Assembly: GCF_000770795.1 (NCBI RefSeq)
Contig: NZ_JRKJ01000004.1
Location: 1 to 64,000, forward strand
Direction of reading: 5' to 3'
Length of the DNA stretch: 64,000 nucleotides
From: Lysobacter dokdonensis DS-58
Lineage (GTDB): Bacteria; Pseudomonadota; Gammaproteobacteria; Xanthomonadales; Xanthomonadaceae
A model generated the notes under the pieces. The model did no database searches, was not told the origin of the DNA, and saw only the letters and a program-made list of their open reading frames with translations. The position numbers were made by a program, and so were the translations under genes. Below, piece by piece: positions 25,948 through 34,860 of this stretch. The first letter of the stretch is position 1. Each line of letters begins with the position of its first letter.

Positions 25948-26808
25948 TCAGGCCTCGGCCTTCGACACGCGGAAGTCCAGGCGGCGCATCGCCAGCGCGA
26001 GCGCATCGGCGAGGTTGGCCTTGGTGACGATGCCCTGCAGATCCAGGCCCAGGTGGACGATGGTCTGCGCGATCTGCGGACGCACGCCGCTGATGATCGC
26101 GTCGGCGCCCATCAGGCGGATCGCGGTGACGGTCTTGAGCAGGTGCTGCGCGACCAGCGTGTCGACGGTCGGCACGCCGGTGATGTCGATGATGGCGATC
26201 TCCGCGCCCGTTTCGACGATGCGCTCCAGCAACGATTCCATCACGACTTGCGTACGCGCCGAATCCAGCGTGCCGATCATCGGCAGCGCCAGCACGCCTT
26301 CCCACAGCTTCACCACCGGCGTGGAGAGTTCGAGCAGGTCTTCCTGCTGGCGCACGATGACTTCCTCGCGCGACTTCTGGAACGTGCGGATGGTGTGCAT
26401 GCCAAGCGCGTCGAGCATCTCCGACACGAGCCACAGCTGGTTCGCGAGTTCCTTCGGGTCGTCGGCGTACTCGCGCTGCAGTTCCTCGAACAGCGCGCGC
26501 TTGAGCGAGAAGATGAAGCCGGCGGTGCTCTGCGAATCGAAGCCCTGCAGTGCGCGAGTGCGCGAGAGGTTCTCGAGGAAGCCGCGCGTGTCGGCCCACT
26601 CGCGCTCTTCGAGGTTCGCCGAATCGGCGGTCGACGAAGCGGCGACCAGCAGGCGCAGGAAATCGCGCGACTGGTTGTTGATCTCTTCGGGCGAGATGCG
26701 CGCGTCGCGCATCGCGCCGATGTCTTCGAGATTGCGGGTCCAACGGGTGAGCAGAGACGATTCGTTCTTGCGCACCGCATCCACGGTACGCGCGTGCAGG
26801 ACGGCCAT
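25948..26808 (-). CDS. rsbR: RsbR-like stressosome sensor, helical N-domain plus STAS
   Basis: This 286-residue protein has a helical N-terminal sensor region (about 10-150; NESSLLTRWTRNL and REWADTRGFLENL segments resemble RsbRD_N) and a C-terminal STAS domain (about 160-280). The phospho-site region MIGTLDSART and DITGVPTVDTLVA place Ser183 and Thr217 34 residues apart, matching the spacing of Thr171 and Thr205 in B. subtilis RsbRA. It is the first gene of the six-gene operon. The start at 26808 has an AGGGGA ribosome-binding site; an upstream in-frame start lacks similarity. The sensed signal is unknown, and no heme or flavin motif is evident. Confidence 0.9.
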   Translation of the reverse strand: MAVLHARTVDAVRKNESSLLTRWTRNLEDIGAMRDARISPEEINNQSRDFLRLLVAASSTADSANLEEREWADTRGFLENLSRTRALQGFDSQSTAGFIFSLKRALFEELQREYADDPKELANQLWLVSEMLDALGMHTIRTFQKSREEVIVRQQEDLLELSTPVVKLWEGVLALPMIGTLDSARTQVVMESLLERIVETGAEIAIIDITGVPTVDTLVAQHLLKTVTAIRLMGADAIISGVRPQIAQTIVHLGLDLQGIVTKANLADALALAMRRLDFRVSKAEA

Positions 26809-26932
26809 GCTTGGTTTCCCCTGTGAAAGGCGGGCATCATGCGGCCCGCGCTTTCGCATTGGAAGCCCTTGATTTACAAGGAATTTGACGCTTCCGTCAC
26901 GCGCTCGGCTGTATCGCGCGCGCGTTGCCGGT

Positions 26933-27361
26933 TCACTCCGGAATCGTTTCCCCGCTGCCGCCCAACTCCTTCGGGAAATCCCGCATCTTCGGCAGGCCGT
27001 CCTTCATCGGCAGCACGGTCTCCGCGTAGTTGACGTGCACGCCGGGTTCGAACTTCAACGTCGGCAACGTGGCTGCATAGACATCGATCAGCCCGAACGG
27101 CGGATGGTTGGTCATCAAGTGTCCGCCGCATTGCGTGCAGTAGCGGCGTTCGCTCGTCGGATTCTTGCTGTATTCGCCGACCGATTCCGCGCCGCGCGTC
27201 ACGCGCACGGCGTCGGGCTGCCACAGCGTGAACGCGTTCACCGGCGCGGCGGCCCAACTGCGGCACGAGCTGCAATGGCAATAGCCCATGCCGACCGGCG
27301 CGCCGGTCGCTTCGACTTCGACGGCGCCGCAGAAGCAGGTGCCGCGGTACGTGGTGGTCAT
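26933..27361 (-). CDS. GFA-family zinc protein (CENP-V/GFA fold)
   Basis: This 142-residue protein is a glutathione-dependent formaldehyde-activating family member, with zinc-binding cysteines C9-x-C11, C28-x-C30-x-x-C33 and C75-x-x-C78 in order (TCFCGAV, YCHCSSC, YCTQCGG). Members can bind aldehyde-glutathione adducts, but most have unproven activity. The start overlaps the tetR stop by 4 bp (ATGA), so it is co-transcribed with its likely repressor, whose operator is at 27981-27996. Confidence 0.9.
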   Translation of the reverse strand: MTTTYRGTCFCGAVEVEATGAPVGMGYCHCSSCRSWAAAPVNAFTLWQPDAVRVTRGAESVGEYSKNPTSERRYCTQCGGHLMTNHPPFGLIDVYAATLPTLKFEPGVHVNYAETVLPMKDGLPKMRDFPKELGGSGETIPE

Positions 27362-27969
27362 GACGATCTCCTGGGGGAAGGGCGCCGTGACGCCGGCGCC
27401 GTGCGTTGCGGGGTGAGCGACTGCATCGCGGCATCGAACGCGCGCAGCATCGTCGCCGGTTCATCGAGCGCCCAGGCGACGAAGCTGCCGCCTTCGAGCG
27501 CGCCGAGCAGCAGGTGCGCGGTGTCGTTCGCATCGACGCGCGCGTCGATCGTGCCGGCGGCGATGCCGGCATCGAGTTGTTCGATCAGCCAGTCCAGGTG
27601 CAACCGGAAGAAGCGCGCGACGACCGGGCGCATCGAATCGGGCAGCGCGGCGCGTTCGGCGGCCAATGCACCGCACAACGGCAGCAGGCCGTGTTCGATG
27701 CCGTCGAGGAACAGGTGCGCGTACGCGCGGAGGCGATCGCGCACGTCGTCGTGCGCATGCGCGATTTCCGCGAGCTTCGCGACGAAGCGCGCGAGGTACT
27801 CATCCACCAGCGCGGCGAGCAGCGCTTCCTTCGTCGGGAAGTGGTGGTGGATGCTGGCCTTGCGGATCGCGATGCGATCGGCGAGGTCGGCGTAACTGAA
27901 GGCCGCGTAGCCGCGGGTCCGCAGGAGGACCTCGGCTTCCGCGAGCAACCTGGCGCGCGTTTCGGGCAT
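27358..27969 (-). CDS. TetR-family repressor of the GFA gene
   Basis: This 203-residue regulator has the TetR N-terminal helix-turn-helix (GYAAFSYADLADRIAIRKASIHHHFPTKEALL, shown here in parts: SYADLADRIAIRKASIHHHF) and a helical ligand domain with LPLCGALAAERAALP. The C-terminal 20 residues are basic and disordered. A perfect 16-bp palindrome 11 bp upstream of its ATG is the likely autoregulatory operator. The inducer is unknown; aldehydes or quinones are plausible from the linked GFA gene. Confidence 0.9.
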   Translation of the reverse strand: MPETRARLLAEAEVLLRTRGYAAFSYADLADRIAIRKASIHHHFPTKEALLAALVDEYLARFVAKLAEIAHAHDDVRDRLRAYAHLFLDGIEHGLLPLCGALAAERAALPDSMRPVVARFFRLHLDWLIEQLDAGIAAGTIDARVDANDTAHLLLGALEGGSFVAWALDEPATMLRAFDAAMQSLTPQRTAPASRRPSPRRSS

Positions 27970-27980
27970 GCGCCCATTTG

Positions 27981-27996
27981 CCTACCAATTGGTAGG
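27981..27996. promoter_or_regulatory. Palindromic operator of the tetR-GFA operon
   Basis: CCTACCAATTGGTAGG is a perfect 16-bp palindrome located 11 bp before the TetR start codon. Size, symmetry and place fit a TetR dimer site covering the promoter or leader of tetR-GFA. Confidence 0.75.
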
Positions 27997-28034
27997 GAGG
28001 GCAAGCGAGGGCGTGTGTGGGTATGGGTCTTGCA

Positions 28035-28062
28035 TCCCTCCCCTGCTTTCGCAGGGGAGGGA
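28035..28062 (-). terminator. Strong hairpin after katG
   Basis: Arms TCCCTCCCCTGC and GCAGGGGAGGGA form a 12-bp perfect stem with a TTTC loop, 8 nt after the katG stop. It lacks a U-tract. The polypyrimidine/polypurine make-up resembles dispersed intergenic repeats seen in GC-rich proteobacteria, so it may be a repeat used as an mRNA end. Confidence 0.6.
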
Positions 28063-28070
28063 GAACTTCG

Positions 28071-30284
<2,214 letters not shown>

Positions 30285-30387
30285 TTATGCCTGTGCTTCC
30301 CATCGGGAAAATCGAATGTTCGAATCGAGCCGATAGCCGCGCTGAATCGCCATCGTGCCTTCACGCGCGCACTGGCTTGCTGGGGCC

Positions 30388-31332
30388 ATGGCAAAACTCG
30401 CGAAAGCCCTCGATCCGACCAAAGCCACGGCGCCGCGCGAGCGCAGCGGCCGTTCGAAACGCAAACCCTCCGTCGCGGCCATCGTCCGCCGCGCGCAGGG
30501 GAGCGTCGCGGGCGCCATGTTGCGCCGCTTCCTCGACGCCGATGTGATGACCCAATCGGCGGCGCTGGCCCTGTATGCGTTGCTCTCGCTCGCGCCGTTG
30601 CTGCTGTTGCTGGTGTGGTTGGTGTCGGCGTTGTTGCCCGGCGCGCAGGACGCGGTGATGGGGCAGATCGCATTGCTGGTGGGCGCGGAGGCCGAAGGCG
30701 TCGCGCGCACCATCATCGCGAACGCGGAAGCGCGGCCTGATACCGGTTCGATCGCGGGATGGTGGAGCCTGGCGTTGTTGTTCGTCGGCGCCACGGCGGT
30801 GTTCGCGCAGTTGCAGGACGCGCTCAACAAGATCTTCCGCACGGAGGCCGCGCACCTGGAAGGCATCAAGGCGTGGCTGCGCAAGCGCGTGTTCTCGCTG
30901 GGGCTGGTGTTCGCGCTGGGCTTCCTGTTGTTGATCTCGATGACGATCACCACGGTGCTGCAGGTCGCGTTCGGGCGGTTCGAATGGATGCTGCCGGTGG
31001 TGGCGAGCATTGCGGCGGGCCTGGTGTACGCCATCGGCTTCGCATTGATGTACCAGTACCTGCCCGACCGCAACGTCGGATGGCGGCGTTCGTTGCAGGG
31101 CGGCGCGATCACGGCGTTGTTGTTCGTGCTCGGCCGCGCGGCGATCGCGTGGTACCTCGCGCGATCCTCGCCGGGCGTGGCATACGGCTCGATGGGCACG
31201 CTCGTGCTCGCGCTGGTGTGGATCTATTACGCGGCGGTGATCGTGTTCCTCGGCGCGCTGGTCACCGCGGTGCTCGACGAACACGGTGGGGCGAAAGCGG
31301 GTGCGAAGGCGAAGATGAAAACCGGCGCGTGA
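30388..31332 (+). CDS. YihY/BrkB-family inner-membrane protein
   Basis: This 314-residue protein has a basic cytoplasmic N-terminus of about 50 residues, then five or six membrane helices: SAALALYALLSLAPLLLLLVWLV, the ALLFVGATAVFAQLQDALNKI segment, VFALGFLLLISMTITTVL, VASIAAGLVYAIGFALMY and LVLALVWIYYAAVIVFLGAL (given as landmarks). FAQLQDALNKIF and SPGVAYGSMG are hallmark YihY motifs. The role of the family is unknown despite the old name ribonuclease BN. The tail is Lys/Ala-rich. The start at 30388 follows a GGGG ribosome-binding site. Confidence 0.9.
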   Translation: MAKLAKALDPTKATAPRERSGRSKRKPSVAAIVRRAQGSVAGAMLRRFLDADVMTQSAALALYALLSLAPLLLLLVWLVSALLPGAQDAVMGQIALLVGAEAEGVARTIIANAEARPDTGSIAGWWSLALLFVGATAVFAQLQDALNKIFRTEAAHLEGIKAWLRKRVFSLGLVFALGFLLLISMTITTVLQVAFGRFEWMLPVVASIAAGLVYAIGFALMYQYLPDRNVGWRRSLQGGAITALLFVLGRAAIAWYLARSSPGVAYGSMGTLVLALVWIYYAAVIVFLGALVTAVLDEHGGAKAGAKAKMKTGA

Positions 31333-31346
31333 CGGTCGACGGCCGA

Positions 31347-31721
31347 TCAGTCGGAACGGCGTAGCAGGAGCCCGTCGTCCGGCAGCGCGAAAGGACACGC
31401 ATGTTCGGCGAGCACGACCCACTTGTCGCCTTCCGCGACCTTGATGTTCACCCAGCAATCGCGCGCGTCGATGAACTGGCGCGCCGGCACGTAGTTCAAC
31501 TCACCGTCCTCGATGATTTCCGGGTCGCCTGCGACCAGGTCCGCGGTGCCTGCGTGGTTGGCGCCTTCGACGGTGAGCGCGTAAGCGACGCGGCGCGCAT
31601 CGCGCAGATCCAGGCGCAGCGCGATCTTCCCGTCCGGCGAACGATAGTCGGCGGTCTTCGCTTCGCCGGCGCTGCAACAGGCAGCGGCAGCCGCCAGCAG
31701 CGCGGCGACGGCGAGGCGCAT
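31347..31721 (-). CDS. Small exported protein of unknown function
   Basis: This protein of about 124 residues has a signal peptide (MRLAVAALLAAAAACCSAGEA) that may be lipoprotein-type, with two adjacent Cys at the end of the hydrophobic core. The mature part alternates strands (KIALRLDLRDARRVAYALTV, CWVNIKVAEGDKWVVL) and ends at DDGLLLRRSD. I recognise no family. The start at 31721 is preferred to 31736 because it places the signal sequence at the N-terminus. It overlaps no neighbour and lies 8 bp after the SDR gene. Confidence 0.65.
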   Translation of the reverse strand: MRLAVAALLAAAAACCSAGEAKTADYRSPDGKIALRLDLRDARRVAYALTVEGANHAGTADLVAGDPEIIEDGELNYVPARQFIDARDCWVNIKVAEGDKWVVLAEHACPFALPDDGLLLRRSD

Positions 31722-31729
31722 CGACGGGC

Positions 31730-32395
31730 TCACCACGGCAGGCTCGACCCGTTCGCATGCTGGAACGTGCCGGAACGCTCGGGCGTCAGCGCGTCGATGC
31801 GCGCGATCAGTTGCGAAGCCGCCTGGTCGGGCGTGACATCGCCTGCGCCGCCGACCATGTCGGTGGCCACGTATCCCGGATGCAGCAGCACGACCGACAC
31901 GCCGCGCGGCGCGAGGTCGAGCGACAGCGACTTGCCGATCGCGTTGAGCGCCGCCTTCGACGCGCGATAGCCGTAGTAGCCGCCCGACGTGTTGTCTTCC
32001 ATCGAGCCCATGCGGCTGGTCATCAGCGCGACCTTCGCGCCGGTGGCGAGGGAATCGCGCAACGCGCGCACCACGATCAGCGGGCCGAGCGCGTTGACTT
32101 CGAACTGGCGGCGGATCGCGTCGATGTCCAGCGGATCGAGCCCATCGCGTTCGAGGATGCCGGCGTTGGCGACGAGCACGTCGATGCGTTCATCGCGCAG
32201 GCGTTGCGCGAGCTGTTGCACGGCCGCCTGGTCGGTGACGTCGACGCCCGCCTCGACGCGCGCGCCGGTCGACGCCAGCGCATCGCTCGCGTTTCGGCAG
32301 ACGCCGATCACGCGGTCGCCGCGCGATGCGAACTGCCGAGCCAGCGCCAATCCGATACCGCGATTCGCGCCCGTGACCAGGATTGTCTTGCCCAT
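31730..32395 (-). CDS. Short-chain dehydrogenase/reductase
   Basis: This 221-residue Rossmann enzyme has the cofactor motif TGANRGIG (8-15), the NAG motif (VANAGIL), catalytic Ser in LMTSRMGS and YGYRASK (Tyr-x-x-x-Lys). The PGYVATDM segment follows as in classical SDRs of the carbonyl reductase/C-factor group. An Arg after the second Gly-rich strand (CRNASDA) suggests NADP(H). It starts 3 nt after the metallo-hydrolase stop on the same strand. The substrate is unknown. Confidence 0.9.
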   Translation of the reverse strand: MGKTILVTGANRGIGLALARQFASRGDRVIGVCRNASDALASTGARVEAGVDVTDQAAVQQLAQRLRDERIDVLVANAGILERDGLDPLDIDAIRRQFEVNALGPLIVVRALRDSLATGAKVALMTSRMGSMEDNTSGGYYGYRASKAALNAIGKSLSLDLAPRGVSVVLLHPGYVATDMVGGAGDVTPDQAASQLIARIDALTPERSGTFQHANGSSLPW

Positions 32396-32398
32396 CGT

Positions 32399-33127
32399 TC
32401 ACCGCGCCAGTTCGCCCGCGAGGGCCCGCAGCAAGGATGCCCCATCGCCGCGCCACGCACTACCGTGCATGCACGCGAGCGTCGTCGGGTTGTGGCGCGC
32501 GAGCTTTTCCAGCAATTCGCCCGCGTTCTTGCTGTGCGAGAAATAATCCATCGCGCCGCGGAAGGCTTCGCTCGGCCCGAGGATGTCGGTGTCCGTGAGC
32601 GCGGGCAGGCCGCGGCCGGGTTGCGTGAACAGGTCGCCGGACAACATCGTGCCCGTGCGTTCCTCCATCAGGAATCCGCATTCCCATCCGTGCGGCAGGT
32701 GCGGCGCGTCGATCCAGCGCACGGTGTGCTGGCCGAGCGACAACGCTTCGCCGTCGGCGAGCGCGCGCGGTGCCCGGTCGGCGAGGTCGTTGACGGACAC
32801 GATGGCCGCGATCGTCCCGCACAACGGCGCGGCCTGCGGCGCGACCGCCAGCCAATCGTTGAGCGCGCCGCACTCGTCGGCCTCGACGTGCGAGAAGGCG
32901 ACGTGCCGCAACCGCGTCACGGGCAGGATGCTCTCGACGCCTTCGAGCACGAACGGAAACAGCTGCCGCAGGCCCGTATGGAAGAGCAAGGGTTCGTCGT
33001 CGTCGATGAGGTACTGGTTGAACGAAAACGCGGTCCCGTCCGGCAGGTCGATGGGCGTGCTGATGCGATAGATGCGCTCGGCGATCTCGTGGACGTTGGT
33101 CCCGGTCTCGGGGTTGATGACGGACAT
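32399..33127 (-). CDS. Flavodiiron/ODP-like metallo-beta-lactamase-fold protein
   Basis: This 242-residue protein has a metallo-beta-lactamase fold in which the usual HxHxDH is H80-x-E82-x-D84 (FSHVEADECGAL), the ligand set of flavodiiron proteins and oxygen-binding di-iron proteins. Further likely ligands are the His of DAPHLPHGWE, Asp of SGDLF and His of CMHGSAW. No flavodoxin domain follows. A role in oxygen or NO handling is plausible because it is divergent from fnr across 94 bp. The start MSVINPETGT is at 33127. Confidence 0.82.
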   Translation of the reverse strand: MSVINPETGTNVHEIAERIYRISTPIDLPDGTAFSFNQYLIDDDEPLLFHTGLRQLFPFVLEGVESILPVTRLRHVAFSHVEADECGALNDWLAVAPQAAPLCGTIAAIVSVNDLADRAPRALADGEALSLGQHTVRWIDAPHLPHGWECGFLMEERTGTMLSGDLFTQPGRGLPALTDTDILGPSEAFRGAMDYFSHSKNAGELLEKLARHNPTTLACMHGSAWRGDGASLLRALAGELAR

Positions 33128-33221
33128 CGCGCGGCCTCGCTGGTGGGGTCGGACAGCTGTTGCAAACGTCCCTTGCGCGATCTTCCGGCCCGCCCTGGCG
33201 CGGGGGGCTACAATCTCATCC

Positions 33222-33980
33222 GTGGCCGCCCCCGTCCTCGACCTCCAGATGCTCCGCAAGGGATGCGCGCACTGCTCCCTGCAGCAGTTGTGCCTGCCCG
33301 CGGGCATCGGCGTGGAGGGGTTGAAGCAGCTGGACTCGATCGTGCGGCGCAGGCGGCCCATCGCGCGCGGAGAGTCGTTGTTCCGCATGGGCGATCCGCT
33401 CGAGGCGGTGTACGTGGCGCGCGATGGCGCGTTCAAGACCGTGTCGATCAGCGAAGACGGCGAGGAGCGCGTCGTCGGCTTTCATTTGCCGGGCGAATTG
33501 ATCGGCCTGGATGCGCTCGGGGCGGACCTGCATCGATGCGATGCGGTCGCGCTGACGACGGCGAACGTGTGCGAGGTGCCGTTCGACCAGCTGGCCGACA
33601 TCGCTTCGCAGGTGCCCGGCCTGCAGCATCAGTTGCTGCGCGTCATCGGTCGCAGCGTGGGACGCGACCAGGATCACCTCGACATGCTCGCGCGCCGGCA
33701 GGCGTCCGAGCGCATCGCCTTGTTCCTGCATGGGCTGTCGGAGCGCTTCCGCCACATCGGCCAATCCGCGCTGGAGTTCCGCCTGCCGATGAGCCGCGAG
33801 GACATCGCGCGCTTCCTCGGGCTCGCGCTGGAAACGGTGAGCCGCGGCTTCACGCGTTTGCAGGACGACGGCGTCATTGCGGTGGAAGGGCGGCGCGTGG
33901 AGATCCGCGACCGTGCGGCGCTGGAACGCCTCGCCCATCACCCCGAACCGATCGAGCCGCGCAACCGCCTCCACGGCTGA
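33222..33980 (+). CDS. fnr: Fnr-type oxygen-sensing transcription factor
   Basis: This CRP/FNR-family regulator keeps all four cysteines for an oxygen-labile 4Fe-4S cluster: C15, C18 and C24 (GCAHCSLQQLC) and C106 (LHRCDAV), counted from the GTG at 33222. The sensor beta-roll is RRRPIARGESLFRMGDPLE and following. The recognition helix ETVSRGF keeps the Glu and Ser-Arg that read TTGAT half-sites. An ATG at 33249 is an alternative start that keeps every cysteine. A perfect FNR box before ccoN at 42.87 kb identifies the nearby cbb3 operon as a target. Confidence 0.92.
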   Translation: MAAPVLDLQMLRKGCAHCSLQQLCLPAGIGVEGLKQLDSIVRRRRPIARGESLFRMGDPLEAVYVARDGAFKTVSISEDGEERVVGFHLPGELIGLDALGADLHRCDAVALTTANVCEVPFDQLADIASQVPGLQHQLLRVIGRSVGRDQDHLDMLARRQASERIALFLHGLSERFRHIGQSALEFRLPMSREDIARFLGLALETVSRGFTRLQDDGVIAVEGRRVEIRDRAALERLAHHPEPIEPRNRLHG

Positions 33981-34700
33981 TCACGCCAGGCTGCGGCATC
34001 CCAGGGCTTGCAATGCCCCGTGCAACGCGGGCACTTGCACGAGCCACGGTCCGGCGAGCGTCGCCAGTCCCGCGAACAACACGACCATCGCCGATCCGGT
34101 GCGCCACGCGCCGCGTTGCAATCGTTGCCCGAACCGCGCGCCAGCCCACGTGAGGGGCAGCATCACCGGCAAGGTCGCCAGGCCGAAAGCGAGCATCGTC
34201 AGCGCGCCGTGCCAGGCACTCGCCTGCAGCCACGCGGCGACGAGCAATTGCGTGCTCAGCCCGCACGGCATCCAGCCCCACAGCACGCCGAGCCCGATGC
34301 GCTTGCCCGCGGTGTCCGCTGGCAACAACCGGCGTTGCAACGGACGCAGGCGTTGCCACAGGCCCGCGCCCGGCAGCGCGAGGAACGACAAGCGCCCGCT
34401 GCGATCGAGCAACCGCAACGCCGCAAGTACCAGCACGATGCCCACGGCCGCGCGCGAGGCGACCACCAGTCCCGGCACGCGCGCGACATCGAGCACGGCC
34501 TGGCCGACGCCGCCGGCCAGCGCGCCGGCGATGACGTAGCCCGCGATGCGCCCGAGGTTCGGTTGCGCCGCGATCCACCATCCACCGCGTTGTCCGATCG
34601 ACAGCCCGGTCGCGATGCCGCCGCACATCGCGGCGCAATGCGCGCCGCCGAGCAGGCCGGTAAGCAGCGCACCGCCGAGCACGAGCCAGTCAAGCGTCAT
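33981..34700 (-). CDS. TauE/SafE-like (DsbD-type) membrane protein of the cbb3 cluster
   Basis: This 239-residue protein has about six membrane helices and the N-terminal motif GGAHCAAMCGG, with a Cys-x-x-x-Cys pair in the first helix. A second conserved segment is LWGWMPCGLSTQLL. This family (sulfite exporter-like, urease accessory-like) is commonly the last gene of cco clusters and is implicated in copper delivery to cbb3 oxidase. It overlaps ccoS by 11 bp. Its stop directly abuts the convergent fnr stop. Confidence 0.85.
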   Translation of the reverse strand: MTLDWLVLGGALLTGLLGGAHCAAMCGGIATGLSIGQRGGWWIAAQPNLGRIAGYVIAGALAGGVGQAVLDVARVPGLVVASRAAVGIVLVLAALRLLDRSGRLSFLALPGAGLWQRLRPLQRRLLPADTAGKRIGLGVLWGWMPCGLSTQLLVAAWLQASAWHGALTMLAFGLATLPVMLPLTWAGARFGQRLQRGAWRTGSAMVVLFAGLATLAGPWLVQVPALHGALQALGCRSLA

Positions 34701-34860
34701 CGCGCGGCTCCTGCGGCGGCGCGTCTTCGTCCGCGAGGATCGACAGCGCGGGCGTGTCGAGATCCTCGAACTGCCCGCCGCGCACCGCCCACGCGAACGC
34801 GACGATCGCCACGATCAGCAACATCAACGCCAACGGCACGAGCAGCAACAGGATGTTCAT
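34690..34860 (-). CDS. ccoS: cbb3 oxidase assembly protein CcoS
   Basis: This 56-residue protein consists of one membrane helix (ILLLLVPLALMLLIVAIVAFAW) followed by AVRGGQFEDLDTPALSILAD, the diagnostic CcoS motif with F-x-D-x-x-x-P. CcoS is needed to insert heme and CuB into CcoN. It overlaps the ccoI stop by 4 bp (ATGA). Confidence 0.93.
   Translation of the reverse strand: MNILLLLVPLALMLLIVAIVAFAWAVRGGQFEDLDTPALSILADEDAPPQEPRDDA

Noticed and set aside
30301-30340. OxyR site before katG
   Set aside because: Only two of four tetranucleotides resemble the ATAG/CTAT pattern at 11-bp spacing; the match is too weak to report.
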